DNA from: Adenophora triphylla var. japonica
Lineage: Eukaryota > Streptophyta > Magnoliopsida > Asterales > Campanulaceae
Assembly: GCA_022495995.1 (NCBI GenBank)
Contig: JAFEMH010001300.1
Span: 62,001-126,000 of the forward strand
Direction: 5' to 3'
Length of the DNA: 64,000 nt
Under the pieces are notes generated by a model. It searched no databases. It was not told the DNA's origin and saw nothing but the letters and a program-made list of their open reading frames with translations. The position numbers and the translations under genes are program-made. This document shows positions 21,776 to 32,349 of this stretch, piece by piece. The first letter of the stretch is position 1. Each line of letters opens with the position of its first letter.

Positions 21776-22310
21776 AAGCGACGGGTACCGGATACGGGGG
21801 TCAAGGTAGTGGTGTGAAGAGAGATGTTGATGGGAAACCTAAGGATAAAGTCCAAGGTCGTGTGTTTGCTTTGGGTCGAGGGGAGGTCGATCCTAATGCC
21901 GTCATTAGAGGTATAGTTCCTGTCTCGGGAGTTAAGGCCCGCATTCTTATAGATCCGGGTCTTCCCATTCATTTGTGGCGTCTCATTTTGCATTCTCATT
22001 GCATATCTTGCTGAATCTATGCCTTATGTGTTAGAGGTCTCTACTCCTATGGGAGAGAGCCTTGAATCTTCTTTGATATATCGTGGATGTGATGTGACTA
22101 TATGTGGGCATGTATTGCCGGTGGATTTGGTCGAGTTACCAATCCGTGATTTTGATGTGATCCTTGGTATGGATTGGTTGAGTCAGTGCCATGCTTTGGT
22201 AGACTGTCGTAGGAAGCGAGTCTCATTTGCTATGCCTGATGTGCCTACATTTATATTTGATGCCGATAAATCTATGTTCGGGTTACATGTTATTTCGCCT
22301 TAAAAGCTAG
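21776..22310 (+). pseudogene. E3 aspartic protease, active site altered
   Basis: The frame 21502-22014 runs VKARILIDPG at about 21928-21957, where the family has an Asp-Ser/Thr-Gly triad. Here the middle residue is Pro. A frameshift directly after it puts the HSFVASHFA-like remainder in another frame. The second half continues in 22019-22303 with VDLVELPIRDFDVILGMDWLSQCHALVDC, the typical chromovirus protease C-terminal part. The enzyme cannot be functional. Confidence 0.85.
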
Positions 22311-22397
22311 AAAGATGCTATCTAAGGGGTGTACGGGTTACTTAGCCTATGTGGTAGATTCCAATAAGAAGTCTCCCGAGTTAGCTCATGTTCGGTT

Positions 22398-23399
22398 GTG
22401 AATGAATTTAGTGATGTGTTCTCTAGTGAGTACTCTATGCCTCCGGATCGTGAGATAGAGTTTTGTATTGACTTAGTACCCGGTACCGCTCCTATCTCTA
22501 AAGCACCCTATAGAATGGCTCCGGCCGAGTTAAAAGAGTTGAAGGTCCAATTGCAAGAATTGTTAGACCGAGGTTTTATTCGCCCTAGTGTGTCTCCGTG
22601 GGGAGCAACTTAGGTCTTGTTTGTTAGGAAGAAGGATGGTACCTTACGATTGTGCATTGACTATCGTTTGTTGAACCAAGCCACCATTAAGAATAAGTAT
22701 CCTCTTCCGCATATAGATGATTTGTTTGACCAACTCCAAGGTTCCGTTATCTACTCAAAGCTTGATTTGAGAAGCGGATACCATCAGTTGAAGATTAGGC
22801 CGGATGATGTTGCTAAGACAGCTTTCCGTACTAGATATGGTCATTATGAGTTTGTGGTGATGCCGTTTGGGTTGACTAATGCTCCGGCCGTGTTTATGGA
22901 TATGATGAACCGTGTCTTCAAGCCTTATCTCGATAGTTTTGTGGTGGTCTTTATTGATGATATTCTTGTGTATTCTAAGTCCCGGGAAGAGCATGAGAAT
23001 CATTTGAGGATTGTCTTGTCCGTTCTTCGTGAGAAGCAGTTGTATGCTAAGTTCAGTAAGTGCAAGTTTTGGCTTGAGCAGATTTCTTTCTTGGGGCATG
23101 TTGTGTCGAGTTCGGGGATTTCCGTGGATCCTGCAAAGATTGAAGCCGTGGTTAATTGGAAGCAACCGTCGACCGTGACTGAAGTCCGTAGTTTTCTGGG
23201 TTTGGCGGGGTACTATCGGAGGTTCATTGAGGGATTTTCTCGGATCGCTACTCCATTGACTAGGTTGACTCGGAAAGATGTATTGTTTGTGTGGGATTCC
23301 AAGTGTGAAGCAAGTTTTGATGAATTGAAGAAGAGGTTGACGACGGCTCCGGTTCTTACCCTTCCGAGAGTGGTCATGCGAGAATTTTGTTATTTATAG
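22398..23399 (+). pseudogene. E3 reverse transcriptase, one in-frame stop
   Basis: 22398-22613 has the N-terminal block ([19 protein letters not shown], then [12 protein letters not shown]). A TAG at 22611-22613 interrupts it. The same frame reopens at 22617 and runs to 23399 with [41 protein letters not shown] and the catalytic [24 protein letters not shown] and [16 protein letters not shown] follow. The family normally has a Pro or similar residue where the stop lies. All other RT motifs are intact. Confidence 0.94.
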
Positions 23400-23760
23400 T
23401 GATGCCTCGAAGGCGGGTTTGGGATGTGTGTTGATGCAGAATGGGAAAGTTATTGCGTATGCCTCTAGGAAGTTATCACCGGCGGAACAGAATTATCCTA
23501 CTCATGATATGGAATTGGCGGCGATTGTATTTGCGTTGCATAAGTGGAAGCATTATCTTTACGGAGCGAAATTCGAGATTTTCACCGATCATAAGAGTTT
23601 GAAGTACCTATTTACCCAAAAGGAGTTGAACAACCGGCAAAGAAGATGGTTAGAGTTTTTGAAGGATTTTGATTGTGTCATATCCTATCATCCGGGGAAG
23701 GCCAATGTGGTAGCCGATGCGATTAGCCGAAAGGCGTATGTGGCAGCCTTGAGTTCTCGG
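23385..23760 (+). pseudogene. E3 RNase H
   Basis: A +1 shift near 23380 separates it from RT. The frame then reads [18 protein letters not shown] (first Asp), [18 protein letters not shown] (catalytic Glu) and [14 protein letters not shown] (third Asp). [20 protein letters not shown] and VVADAISRK supply the end of the domain. All catalytic residues are present; only the joining to RT is broken. Confidence 0.92.
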
Positions 23761-23939
23761 GAGTTGAAGAGTGAAGTGATAGTTGCGAATGTTCGAGCCG
23801 TTCCGACATTGTATGGTGATTTGAAGGAAGCTCAACAAGAAGATCCGGAATTGAAGAAAATTTGTGATCAAGTGCAAGATGGGAAAGCCGGGGATTTTGC
23901 TTTGAATCGAGATGGAATTTTAACTTTCCAAGGGAGAAT

Positions 23940-25257
23940 TTGCGTTCCGTCATCGCCGGAAATCAAGAAGCGTGTTTTAGAGGATGGCCATAAGTCCAAG
24001 TTTGCGATTCATCCGGGGAGTACCAAAATGTATCAAGACTTGAAGCGTGGATATTGGTGGAATGGAATGAAAAGGAAATAGCGGATTATGTATCTAAGTG
24101 TTTGACGTGTCAACGAGTTAAGGCGTAACATCAAAGACCGGCGGGACTACTTCAACCATTGGATATTCCGGAATGGAAATGGGAAGGGATCTCGATGGAT
24201 TTTGTTTCGGGTTTGCCTCTCACCGCAAAGAAGATGGATGCTATATGGGTTATTGTGGATCGGTTGACGAAGTCGGCTCATTTTCTTCCGGTATCAACTA
24301 AGTTTTCGTTGGAGAAGTTAGCCCAGTTGTATTTGAAGGAGATTGTAAGACTTCACGGGGTTCCGGTTAGTATTGTTTCCGACAGAGATCCGAGGTTTAC
24401 ATCTAGATTTTGGAGAGCATTGCAGGAAGCTTTGGGTTCTAAATTGTGTTTCAGTACGGCATTTCATCCTCAAACCGATGGTCGGTCAGAGAACTATTCG
24501 AGATACTTGAGGATATGTTACGAGCTTGTGTGATGGATTTCCAATTGTCTTGGGAGGATCATTTACCTTTAGTGGAGTTTGCTTACAACAATAGTTATCA
24601 GTCAAGTATTGAGATGGCTCCGTACGAAGCTTTGTATGGAAGGAAGTGTCGATCTCCGATGTGTTGGGACGAGGTTGGTGAAGCGAGACTTTGGGGTCCG
24701 GATTTGGTTCGAGATTCTACGGAGAAGATCAAGGTGATTCGGGATAGATTGAAGACGGCTCAGAGTAGACAGAAAAGCTACGCCGACAATAGAAGGCGGG
24801 ATTTATCATTTCGGGTTGGTGACTTTGTGTTCTTGAAGGTCTCTCCGAGGACGGGGATTAAAAGGTTTGGTAATAAGGGTAAGTTAGCCCCGAGGTTTGT
24901 GGGACCGTTTGAGATTCTAGAGAAGATAGGGGAATTGGCTTACCGGTTAGCGTTGCCTCCGTCTCTCTCTTTGCTCCATGATGTCTTCCATGTCTCGATG
25001 TTAAGAAAGTATTGTCATGACCCCTCCCACATTTTGAGCTCTCCTCCCGAGGATGTCCAAGCGGACATGTCATATGTTGAAGAGCCATTAAGAGTCCTAG
25101 AGTTCCAAGTTAAGGAGTTGAGAACCAAGAGTATCCCGATAGTAAAAGTCCTTTGGAAGAATCACACCGTAGAGGAAGCAACGTGGGAGCTAGAGTCGGA
25201 GATGAGAGCGAAATACCCGTGGTTGTTTGAAAATCCAAGTAAGTTTCCTTTTTAAAA
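23940..25257 (+). pseudogene. E3 integrase with C-terminal chromodomain
   Basis: The zinc-binding domain is at about 23990-24115: [18 protein letters not shown], then after a shift near 24072 CLTCQRVKA. The core 24159-24533 has WEGISMDFVSGLPL (first Asp), VSDRDPRFTSRFW (second Asp) and HPQTDGRSE (Glu). A shift near 24485 moves to 24446-25255. That frame is open and has AYNNSYQSSIEMAPYEALYG, the GPY-like VGPFEILEKIG and HVSMLRKY. The last 55 residues (from about 25070) form a chromodomain: VLWKNHTVEEATWELESEM. Chromodomains guide such elements to heterochromatin. Confidence 0.93.
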
Positions 25258-25276
25258 TTCGGGTCGAATTTTCTTT

Positions 25277-25289
25277 AAGGGGGAGTGAG
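25277..25289 (+). other. E3 polypurine tract
   Basis: AAGGGGGAGTGAG directly before the TGTGACG of the 3' LTR. Confidence 0.85.
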
Positions 25290-27480
25290 TGTGACGACCC
25301 CAACCCTAGGCACTTATTTTAAATATTAAATTATATGCTTTTAATATTCATGTTAGCTTTATGTGTTCAATTATGTCTTTAAAATTCTAAATTAAGATAA
25401 ATTGGGTGAAAAGTAAATTTAGGATCTTAATAAGAATTTATTGGACATTAAATAAAGAAACTAGGGGAAATAATAAAAATGGGAAAATGCTAAATAATAT
25501 GGGGAGGTTAAATGAGTAGGATGTATTAATGGGATAAGGAATTAATTTTATTTTATTAAGTTAAAGTGAAAGCCTTGCTAATTTCCTTGGGGGGCCATTT
25601 TGTAGAGTCCTTCCTCCTTGTGCCAAGTGTTCCCTCACCATCACCTCTCTTACTACCCCTCCCTTCTCCCTCCTTCTCCTTCATTCTCACTTCTTCATCC
25701 TAGAGAAACTAAGAAGACCTCCATTGAAGCCTTGCCCAAGCTTTGAAGTCAATACATTCTTCATCAAAATCCAAGTCTAGGAGCACATTTGAAGATTTAT
25801 CATCTTGGGAAACTCATCTAACTAGAAAGATTCACATTTCCTTCTAAAATCCAAGTAAGTTGTTATGACTTCTCTTCTCATGAATGCTCATGAACATTCT
25901 TGTGGTTCTTGTTCTTATGTTGGTGATTTCTTGCTTGGGAAACCTAATGGGAGTTGAATGATTGAAGAATGGAATTATTTAAAGTTAGGGTTCTTGGTAG
26001 ATCATGTAAAAAGGGTTTGAAATGGGTGGAATGGGTAGATATAAATGATCTAGGATAACTTGGTTTGAATTTACTTGTTTTTATGGGACTTGGTAAGATG
26101 AAGTTATGATTTGGTGTTCTTGAACTTAACTTAGTAAGAAGGACTTGGAACCTAGGCATAAATGGATGAAATCCGAATTTCTGGGAGGCTTGGGCGGTCG
26201 CCCCAAGCGGGCCGAGCGGCCGCCCAGGCTGGCAGTAACTTCAATCACTTGGGAACTTCACTTGGGCGGTCGCCCAAGTGATGAGGGCGGTCGCCCATGT
26301 GGGCAGAAACTCACTTCCCCTATGGCAATCCACTTGGGCGGTCGCCCCAAGTGGTATGAAACGGCGTCGCCCAAGGCCCCTGAACTAATATTTCTTGATT
26401 TGAACTAGGATCGTTTAGCAAGTTGTTGGCCACTTATAATTGGACACTCCCACTTGGTAATTGAACTTGAACCTTCACTTAGGCCTTGTATCCTTGTATA
26501 TGGAATTTGTAGGGTAGGTTAATGATCCCTCATTTCCTTACTTGATGTTATATATCTTGTTGTTGATATTGTTTAGTGCATTCATAAATTGTTGCACTTT
26601 GATATTGATTGGGCATGAGTATATATTACCATGTAGCTATTATTTATCCCTTTTGTGGATTTTATTCAAGTATCTATTATGTGCTTGATATGTGTGAGTC
26701 GGTGACGTTGGGGGTATAACGAATACGATCAATTATGGAAGTGTGACCTAATGTGATCGGATTATGTTATATACGTGGCCGTCCCCTCCTGTGGCCACGG
26801 GTTGGGGTATAGCATCTGTATTGAGCCAAAAGCCTTACAGAGTTGCTCTTGTCTTATATGGTTCTCTAAAAACGGGTCTTATAAGACGTGAGTATTGCTT
26901 AAGCGGCTCACCGTAATTGGAGTATTATTATACCCAATGTTGTACGACTCTTGTTCGGACGGGAAAAGGTAAACCAAGGTAATGGAATGTGTTTATAGCT
27001 TTCCCAATGTGTTATGTGCGACTTGTTATATGTTGCATTTAATTGGCATATTGTTGCATCCATAATAGCTTGCTGAGATTTATTCTCACCCCTCTCCCTT
27101 TACTGTTTTAGATCCCGAGACAGGAGGACCGCCCAAGTAAGGACGGAAAGGAGTTTGGCTGTGAGCATTTTGGGATATTGTCGGGGTACGTTAGGTTGGC
27201 GTAGAAATTATTTTGTCATAATTCCTTTTGGGAGTTTGTAATTATAAACTTTATTTTCTACGTTAAAAACCAATATCTTTTGTAACTAAACAGTTGATTG
27301 TTTTCAAAGTTAGTTATCTCCTCCTCCGATGTGGAGTTGAGTGGAGTTCTTTTGAAATGTTATATTATTAATGCTTATGTTTGAAAGTCAAAGTAAAGTT
27401 TTAAAAGTACAGTGGGTTTGGGTTAGTTTGGGGACGCACCAACTCGGGACACGTGTAGGTTCCGGGTCGGGGTCCTCACA
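25290..27480 (+). repeat. E3 3' LTR, 2191 bp
   Basis: It repeats 18543-20728 and ends CTCACA. The GGGCGGTCGCCC block is at about 26190-26370 and differs from the left copy by several small changes, whereas the rest is almost unchanged. Confidence 0.94.
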
Positions 27481-27564
27481 CAATCCGTCTCGGCATTCGC
27501 CAGATCGGATCCTTTTCTATCGACAACCCCACTCGCCCTGCAAGTGACATTGCCGAGGGGCTTC
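27481..27564 (+). other. E2 remnant with polypurine tract between E3 and the E2 3' LTR
   Basis: It begins with the E3 target duplication (CAATC). It ends TGCCGAGGGGCTTC, a purine-rich tract directly before the TGTAAG of the E2 3' LTR. Confidence 0.8.
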
Positions 27565-29289
27565 TGTAAGTACCCAAATCTGGCTCATGCCTTCCGGTTA
27601 ATTTCCCCGGCAATTCCGGTAATTTTCCCGGTAATTCCCCGAACTTTTCTGGAGTTTTGGAACAATTCCGGAACTGTTCCAAATCATCTAAGGGCTGAAG
27701 GGAATGCTTCCCAATTAAGAAACACGTTTTTCTTAATTTGGGAAAAGTTCTAGAATTGCCACCTTGCATGATTCTAGAAACATGCTGAGTCACAAGGGAT
27801 AATGCCGCACGGCTGCATTAGCCAAGGATCTCTGGCCGCACGGCTTCATTGGTCTTATCCAGACTGCCTATAAATAGAGCCCTCCTCTACCCATTTGATA
27901 TACGAAAAATACACACCACACACCATATTCAGACTAAAAAATACTCCTAAATACTGCTGGGAATCCCAAGGGTTGAAGAAGCAAGCCAAGAAGCCACCTC
28001 CCTTCTCCTTGAAGATCCCAAGATTGGTCCTTCCACCTAGCTCAACCCAAAAAAGAAGAGGTCACCATTGGTAACCTCTCACTCCCTAACCTTGCATTTT
28101 AATATGCTCTATGTGAATTAAATTGCTCCTTGCATTCATATATTGTTATTATCTTTGCTTGGGACTTGGTAGTTTATCATTAAAGATCATATCTTTATCA
28201 TACCCCCTTTCCCCCTTTGCATCCTTTGCATGAATTAGGCATCATTTGTCATTAAAAATGTAATCTTTGAATCAAAGGTGCATCCTTTGCACCTAAAAAC
28301 TCCACTTTTACATAAAAATGTCATCTTTATGCATCCTTTGCTCATAAAAATGCAATTTTTATATTAAAAATGCATCCTTTGCACATAAAATCCATTTTCA
28401 TGCATCCTTTGCATTAAAGGTCATTCCTTCATCATAAAAATACATCCTTTGCTTTTCAAAATGCAATCTTTATGCATCCTTTGCATATTAAATGCTAATT
28501 TCCTCATAAAAATGCATCCTTTGCATAAAAATCATGTCTTTACATCAAAATGCATCCCTTGCAAATCAAATGCATCCTTTGCAACCCAAAAATGTCATCT
28601 TTTCACTAAAAATGTCATTTTTACATGCATTTCCCCATGTCCCCATTAGCAACCTCGGAACGGACCGGTATAAAGATCCTATCTTTATATCGTTTTTTCC
28701 ATTAAAGGTTCCATAATCTCTTTAGAAAGGGACAACCTTGAACCCTATATCTCCGATTATCACTTAAGACGAGCATGAAGCATTCATATAAGCTCGATCG
28801 TCTTAAGGTGTAGGATTGATGGGCTAAGGACATTCCTTCCTAAAGAACCTCATTTTTGGGCTATAAAAGAGAGTCCTTCTCTCGATCACGCAAGTTCCGA
28901 GGTCAAAATGCGATGATTACAAGTCCAAGATGAGGACGGGATCAAAATCCCGAATACATAAAATCCAAGAAATCCCGAGCGACAATCAATAAATGGTTTG
29001 TACGTCCGGAAGACAACTTGGGACATTTCCTCCCCTTTCATTCAAACACATGCACACAAGAAAGTACGCAAGCAAGCAAAATAAACAAAATCTAGGGAGA
29101 CTTGCTACGGCAAGGCACCTTGGGTGAACGACGATCCGTTCTTCCCAAGGGGTAACTTAACCTCCGAACCCTAAAATCCTTTTTTTCAAAGTTTTGAGGA
29201 AATCAAAATAGCGTGGCGACTCCGTTTTTCAAATTAAACCGGATGTCTTCAAACTCGCGTGAATCCACAAATTTGGGCACACATTCACA
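27565..29289 (+). repeat. E2 3' LTR, 1725 bp
   Basis: It matches 4032-5753 nearly base for base, including TATAAATA at 27869-27876 and the CATCCTTTGCAT minisatellite (about 28205-28640). It ends CATTCACA, followed by the ATTAT target duplication. Confidence 0.94.
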
Positions 29290-30044
29290 ATTATGCCGAG
29301 TTTCCAACCCCAATAAATGGAAAATTACTCACTAGCCATGATTGATGCAAGGATGAAGAAACGATAAGATAACATAGAAATATAGATAGGAGTATAGAAA
29401 ATTAAGCTTGCAATTGTAGAAAACAAAGGCTGGAAATAAAACCTTCAATATTGTATTGCATGTTCAATCTTCAAAGATTTACAATAAATCTAAGAACAAT
29501 TGATAAATCTTGAATAATTATGTATAAATATATTGCTATAGTATTTTACTATGATTTCTAGGTATTTTATCATCTTCTAAATTGATTACAATGGTCTCTT
29601 ATATAGGCATTTAGGCTAGGGGTTGGATCTCTTCAAAAAGCCTTCAATTGAAAAGGTGTCTTTTCACTGCAATAGTAACTGAATGGCCGTGCGTTATGAC
29701 TTACACGGCCGTGCAAGTGGTCTTGGAGTAATTCTTTGGCAACAGAGACTTTTGCACTGCCGTGTCTTATAATCTGCACGGCCGTGCAAGTGCTGTTCTG
29801 GCTTGATTGCTTATTTTTCCAAGTTGTCCTTCCTCGATTTGATTCTTTCCCTTGAATGAACACGTCCCAAGCTTTGTTTATACCAAAATCGTCCCTAAGC
29901 CCTGTACAATCACACAAGAATATCAACCAAGAGTAAAATCCGTAATATACAATAAAAGAGACTAAATTAGACTAATTAGTACTAAAATTAAGGTAAATGG
30001 TACAATTAAAATGCTATAAATGACTATAAAATAGCCAATTATCA
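29290..30044 (-). repeat. E1 3' LTR, inner segment
   Basis: It continues the LTR from TGCCGAGTTTCCAA to TTATCA at 30044 and aligns with about 34631-35379. It contains CACGGCCGTG palindromes at 29704-29713 and 29777-29786. The string CTTATATAGG (TATATAAG on the minus strand) fits an LTR TATA box. ORFs read from this stretch are LTR sequence, not genes. Confidence 0.92.
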
Positions 30045-30057
30045 ACTCTCCCACACT
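30045..30057 (-). other. E1 polypurine tract
   Basis: On the minus strand the sequence reads AGTGTGGGAGAGT directly before the TGATAAT that opens the 3' LTR. This is the expected position, and such tracts are typical of Athila-type elements. Confidence 0.8.
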
Positions 30058-31393
30058 TAATTCTTGCTTGTCCCTAAGAAAGTTTTAAAATAGAAATGGA
30101 GAAGTATGTAATGACAAAATATAAAAACAAAGTGGTAGATCCCTCAAAAAATAAAAGTTATAAGACTCCTTGCCTCGGAAAATTGCCCTTTTATCTATAC
30201 ATTTATATCTTTTACAACTTAAAGAGTATTTAGGAAGAGATCTTAGGGAAATATTTAGGAAGTAAATCAAAGATTATAAATTCTCATAGCATGAAATAAT
30301 AAAACATGATTAAGCAAAGTTATAATGTAGCAAAAATTTGAATTTTTGGATCATAAGCTTGGGCGCAAAATAAAACTCACTCTTAGAGACGCTTTGTGAA
30401 TAAGAGTTTTATGCTTGAAATGTACAAAGAAGAAATGATATTTATTCTCAATTCAAAAGTATTCACGGGATTGATATGCACCTTGAATCACAAAAAATGG
30501 GAGCGGAGGATGATAGTGGAAAATTGTCAAGGCTAAAATTTATATCCTTTTTATACGTGGTAAAACAATTCCTTGATTTAGGTCGTCACACTCTATTAAT
30601 GATTTGCTCATTTAGATTTTTGAGTGGATGACCTTACAAGATAAATAAACACTAAGTTATAATTGATTAGACTTTATTAGTGGAAATGAAAAGGTGTATT
30701 TTTATGTGAAGGTTGTGATTCAAAGAGTGAATAACGAGTATAAATATCCTTAAAAGGAATAGAAATCAATGTATTGAAGTGTACATTTGAAGAATAATTT
30801 TCAAAAATCACAAGTAAATGTAACCAAGTGCTAAATGATCTGAAAGTTCTATTTAATCAAAACAATGCTTTTCTTAATAAAATCTTAATAATGCTATATT
30901 AATTTAAGATTTTTCATTTACCTTTCAAAATATTTCTAATCTCTTTTTCTAACAAATTTTTAAGTCATAGAAATATGAATAAAAAAAGTAGAAGATAATA
31001 TTAAAAGGTAATTAGCAAGGAAAACGTGCAACTAATTTAAAGCGTACAAGGAAAATATGGGAGAAACTAATTAATGCAAGTATAAAAGAAACATAAATAA
31101 CTAAACTAATATGCAACTAATGAAACTAAAACGGATGATATGAAGAGTCCCTCCCCCACACTTGAAATAAACATTGTCCCCAATCTTTTGTAAATAACAA
31201 AGTAGACAATAAAATAAATGGCGTGGGGGAATTAAAACTTACTGATATGGTAGTAGTGGTGGGAGGTTAAAGAGAGAGAGAATAAATTAGCAAATATAAT
31301 AAAGAATAATATAAATACTAAAATTAATTAGAGACAAAAATAAATAAATTATAATCAATCGGTTATCGTCCCGATGATGCTTGTTTAAGGTCG
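30058..31393 (-). other. E1 non-coding region between protease and 3' LTR
   Basis: About 1.3 kb of AT-rich DNA stands where RT, RNase H, integrase and the usual extra Athila ORF would be. I found no motif of any of these in either strand. A second purine tract, TTCAAGTGTGGGGGAGGG on the minus strand near 31145-31165, resembles the true polypurine tract. Confidence 0.7.
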
Positions 31394-32335
31394 TTAGCTT
31401 GACCCCTTTCTTTTAATCAAAATGGGCGATAAATGGTATTCCGATGGTCTGTTGTCCATAACAACTCGCCATTTTATGCCCCTTGGTGTGATTGAGTCTC
31501 TATGGTTGATGCATATGCGCCAACCCGGTGTGATTTTCTTTTTAGGCCTTCTACCCCTTGATTTTTCAGCCTTAATATGCTGCTTAGGGTGCACACTTTT
31601 TATATCACTATGGTCTAAGGGCTTTTTATTTGTTGTCGTCGAGTACTTAGATTGTGATTCTTCACCTTTTTTGCTATCATTTTTAGGAGTGTCAACTTCA
31701 TGGCACGATTTATCAAGATTTAAGTTTTGCTCATTAAATTCAACCTTCTTTTTTCCAACGTTTAAAGAAAGAGTACCATTCTTTACATCTATTGTTGCAC
31801 CAGAGGTGGCAAGAAAAAGTCTTCCTAAAATGATTGGAATTTGGTGATCTTCCTTCATCTCAATAACTACAAAGTCGACAACGATGATTAATTTCCCTAT
31901 TCGACAAGGAACATCCTTTATAATACCCACGGGGTATTTAATGCAGCGATCCACTAGTTGGAGAGAAATAGTGGTCGGTTTCATCTCCCCCACACCTAGT
32001 TTCTTACTTACCAAAAGCGGAATGAGGTTCACACTTGCCCCAAGATCTAGCATAGCATTATCAACATTGTATTTACCTATGTTGCATGGAATAGAGAAAG
32101 TGCCGGGATCTTTTAGTTTAGGAGGAAATTTTCTTTGTAAAACGGCACTTACTTCTTCTGTCAAAGCGACGATTTCATATTCCTCAAGTTTCCTCTTATT
32201 TGAAAGAATATCTTTTAAGAACTTAGCGTAAGAGGGAATTTGTGGTAAAGCATCGGTGAATGGTATGTTGATGTAAATAGACTTTAAGATTTCTAAAAAT
32301 TTTGCAAATTGTTTGTCAAGTTTTGCATTTACCAA
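31394..32335 (-). CDS. E1 aspartic protease region with a short RT start, truncated
   Basis: This is a 313-codon open frame. Retroviral-type aspartic protease cuts the gag-pol polyprotein. The active-site region reads MLDLGASVNLIP (Asp-Leu-Gly instead of the usual Asp-Thr/Ser-Gly), a form characteristic of Athila-type elements. It is followed by the flap region and IILGRLFLATSGATIDV, the typical second half. The C-terminus has the first RT block (GWRICINHRD near the end) and then stops at 31394 with no further RT. The frame is downstream of gag and separated from it by stops near 32340-32560. It is open but probably not translated as part of a functional polyprotein. Confidence 0.85.
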   Translation of the reverse strand: MVNAKLDKQFAKFLEILKSIYINIPFTDALPQIPSYAKFLKDILSNKRKLEEYEIVALTEEVSAVLQRKFPPKLKDPGTFSIPCNIGKYNVDNAMLDLGASVNLIPLLVSKKLGVGEMKPTTISLQLVDRCIKYPVGIIKDVPCRIGKLIIVVDFVVIEMKEDHQIPIILGRLFLATSGATIDVKNGTLSLNVGKKKVEFNEQNLNLDKSCHEVDTPKNDSKKGEESQSKYSTTTNKKPLDHSDIKSVHPKQHIKAEKSRGRRPKKKITPGWRICINHRDSITPRGIKWRVVMDNRPSEYHLSPILIKRKGSS

Positions 32336-32349
32336 CCTTTGGGGTTATG

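Larger units (their letters stand above)
18543..27480 (+). mobile_element. E3: Tekay/Del-like chromovirus (Ty3/gypsy) inserted in E2
   Basis: LTRs of about 2.19 kb (18543-20728 and 25290-27480) start TGTGACGACC and end CTCACA (the left one mutated to CTCACG). The target duplication is CAGTC (18538-18542) against CAATC (27481-27485), one mismatch. The 4.56-kb interior has gag with a CCHC knuckle, protease, RT, RNase H, integrase and a C-terminal chromodomain, in that order. The frames are broken several times. Confidence 0.94.
4032..29289 (+). mobile_element. E2: Tat-like Ty3/gypsy element with antisense genes, interrupted by E3
   Basis: Two LTRs of about 1.72 kb (4032-5753 and 27565-29289) lie in the same orientation. 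A perfect 5-bp target duplication ATTAT flanks them, within an E1 LTR. Pol reads on the plus strand and has two RNase H domains, the mark of the Tat lineage. The gag core and protease are missing. Between integrase and the 3' LTR lie A-rich repeats, two antisense genes, a 49-51 bp tandem repeat and the E3 insertion (18543-27480). Without E3 the element is about 16.3 kb. Confidence 0.93.

Noticed and set aside
30058..31393. Possible envelope-like gene of the Athila element
   Set aside because: No frame above about 60 codons and no signal peptide or membrane segment in the right orientation.
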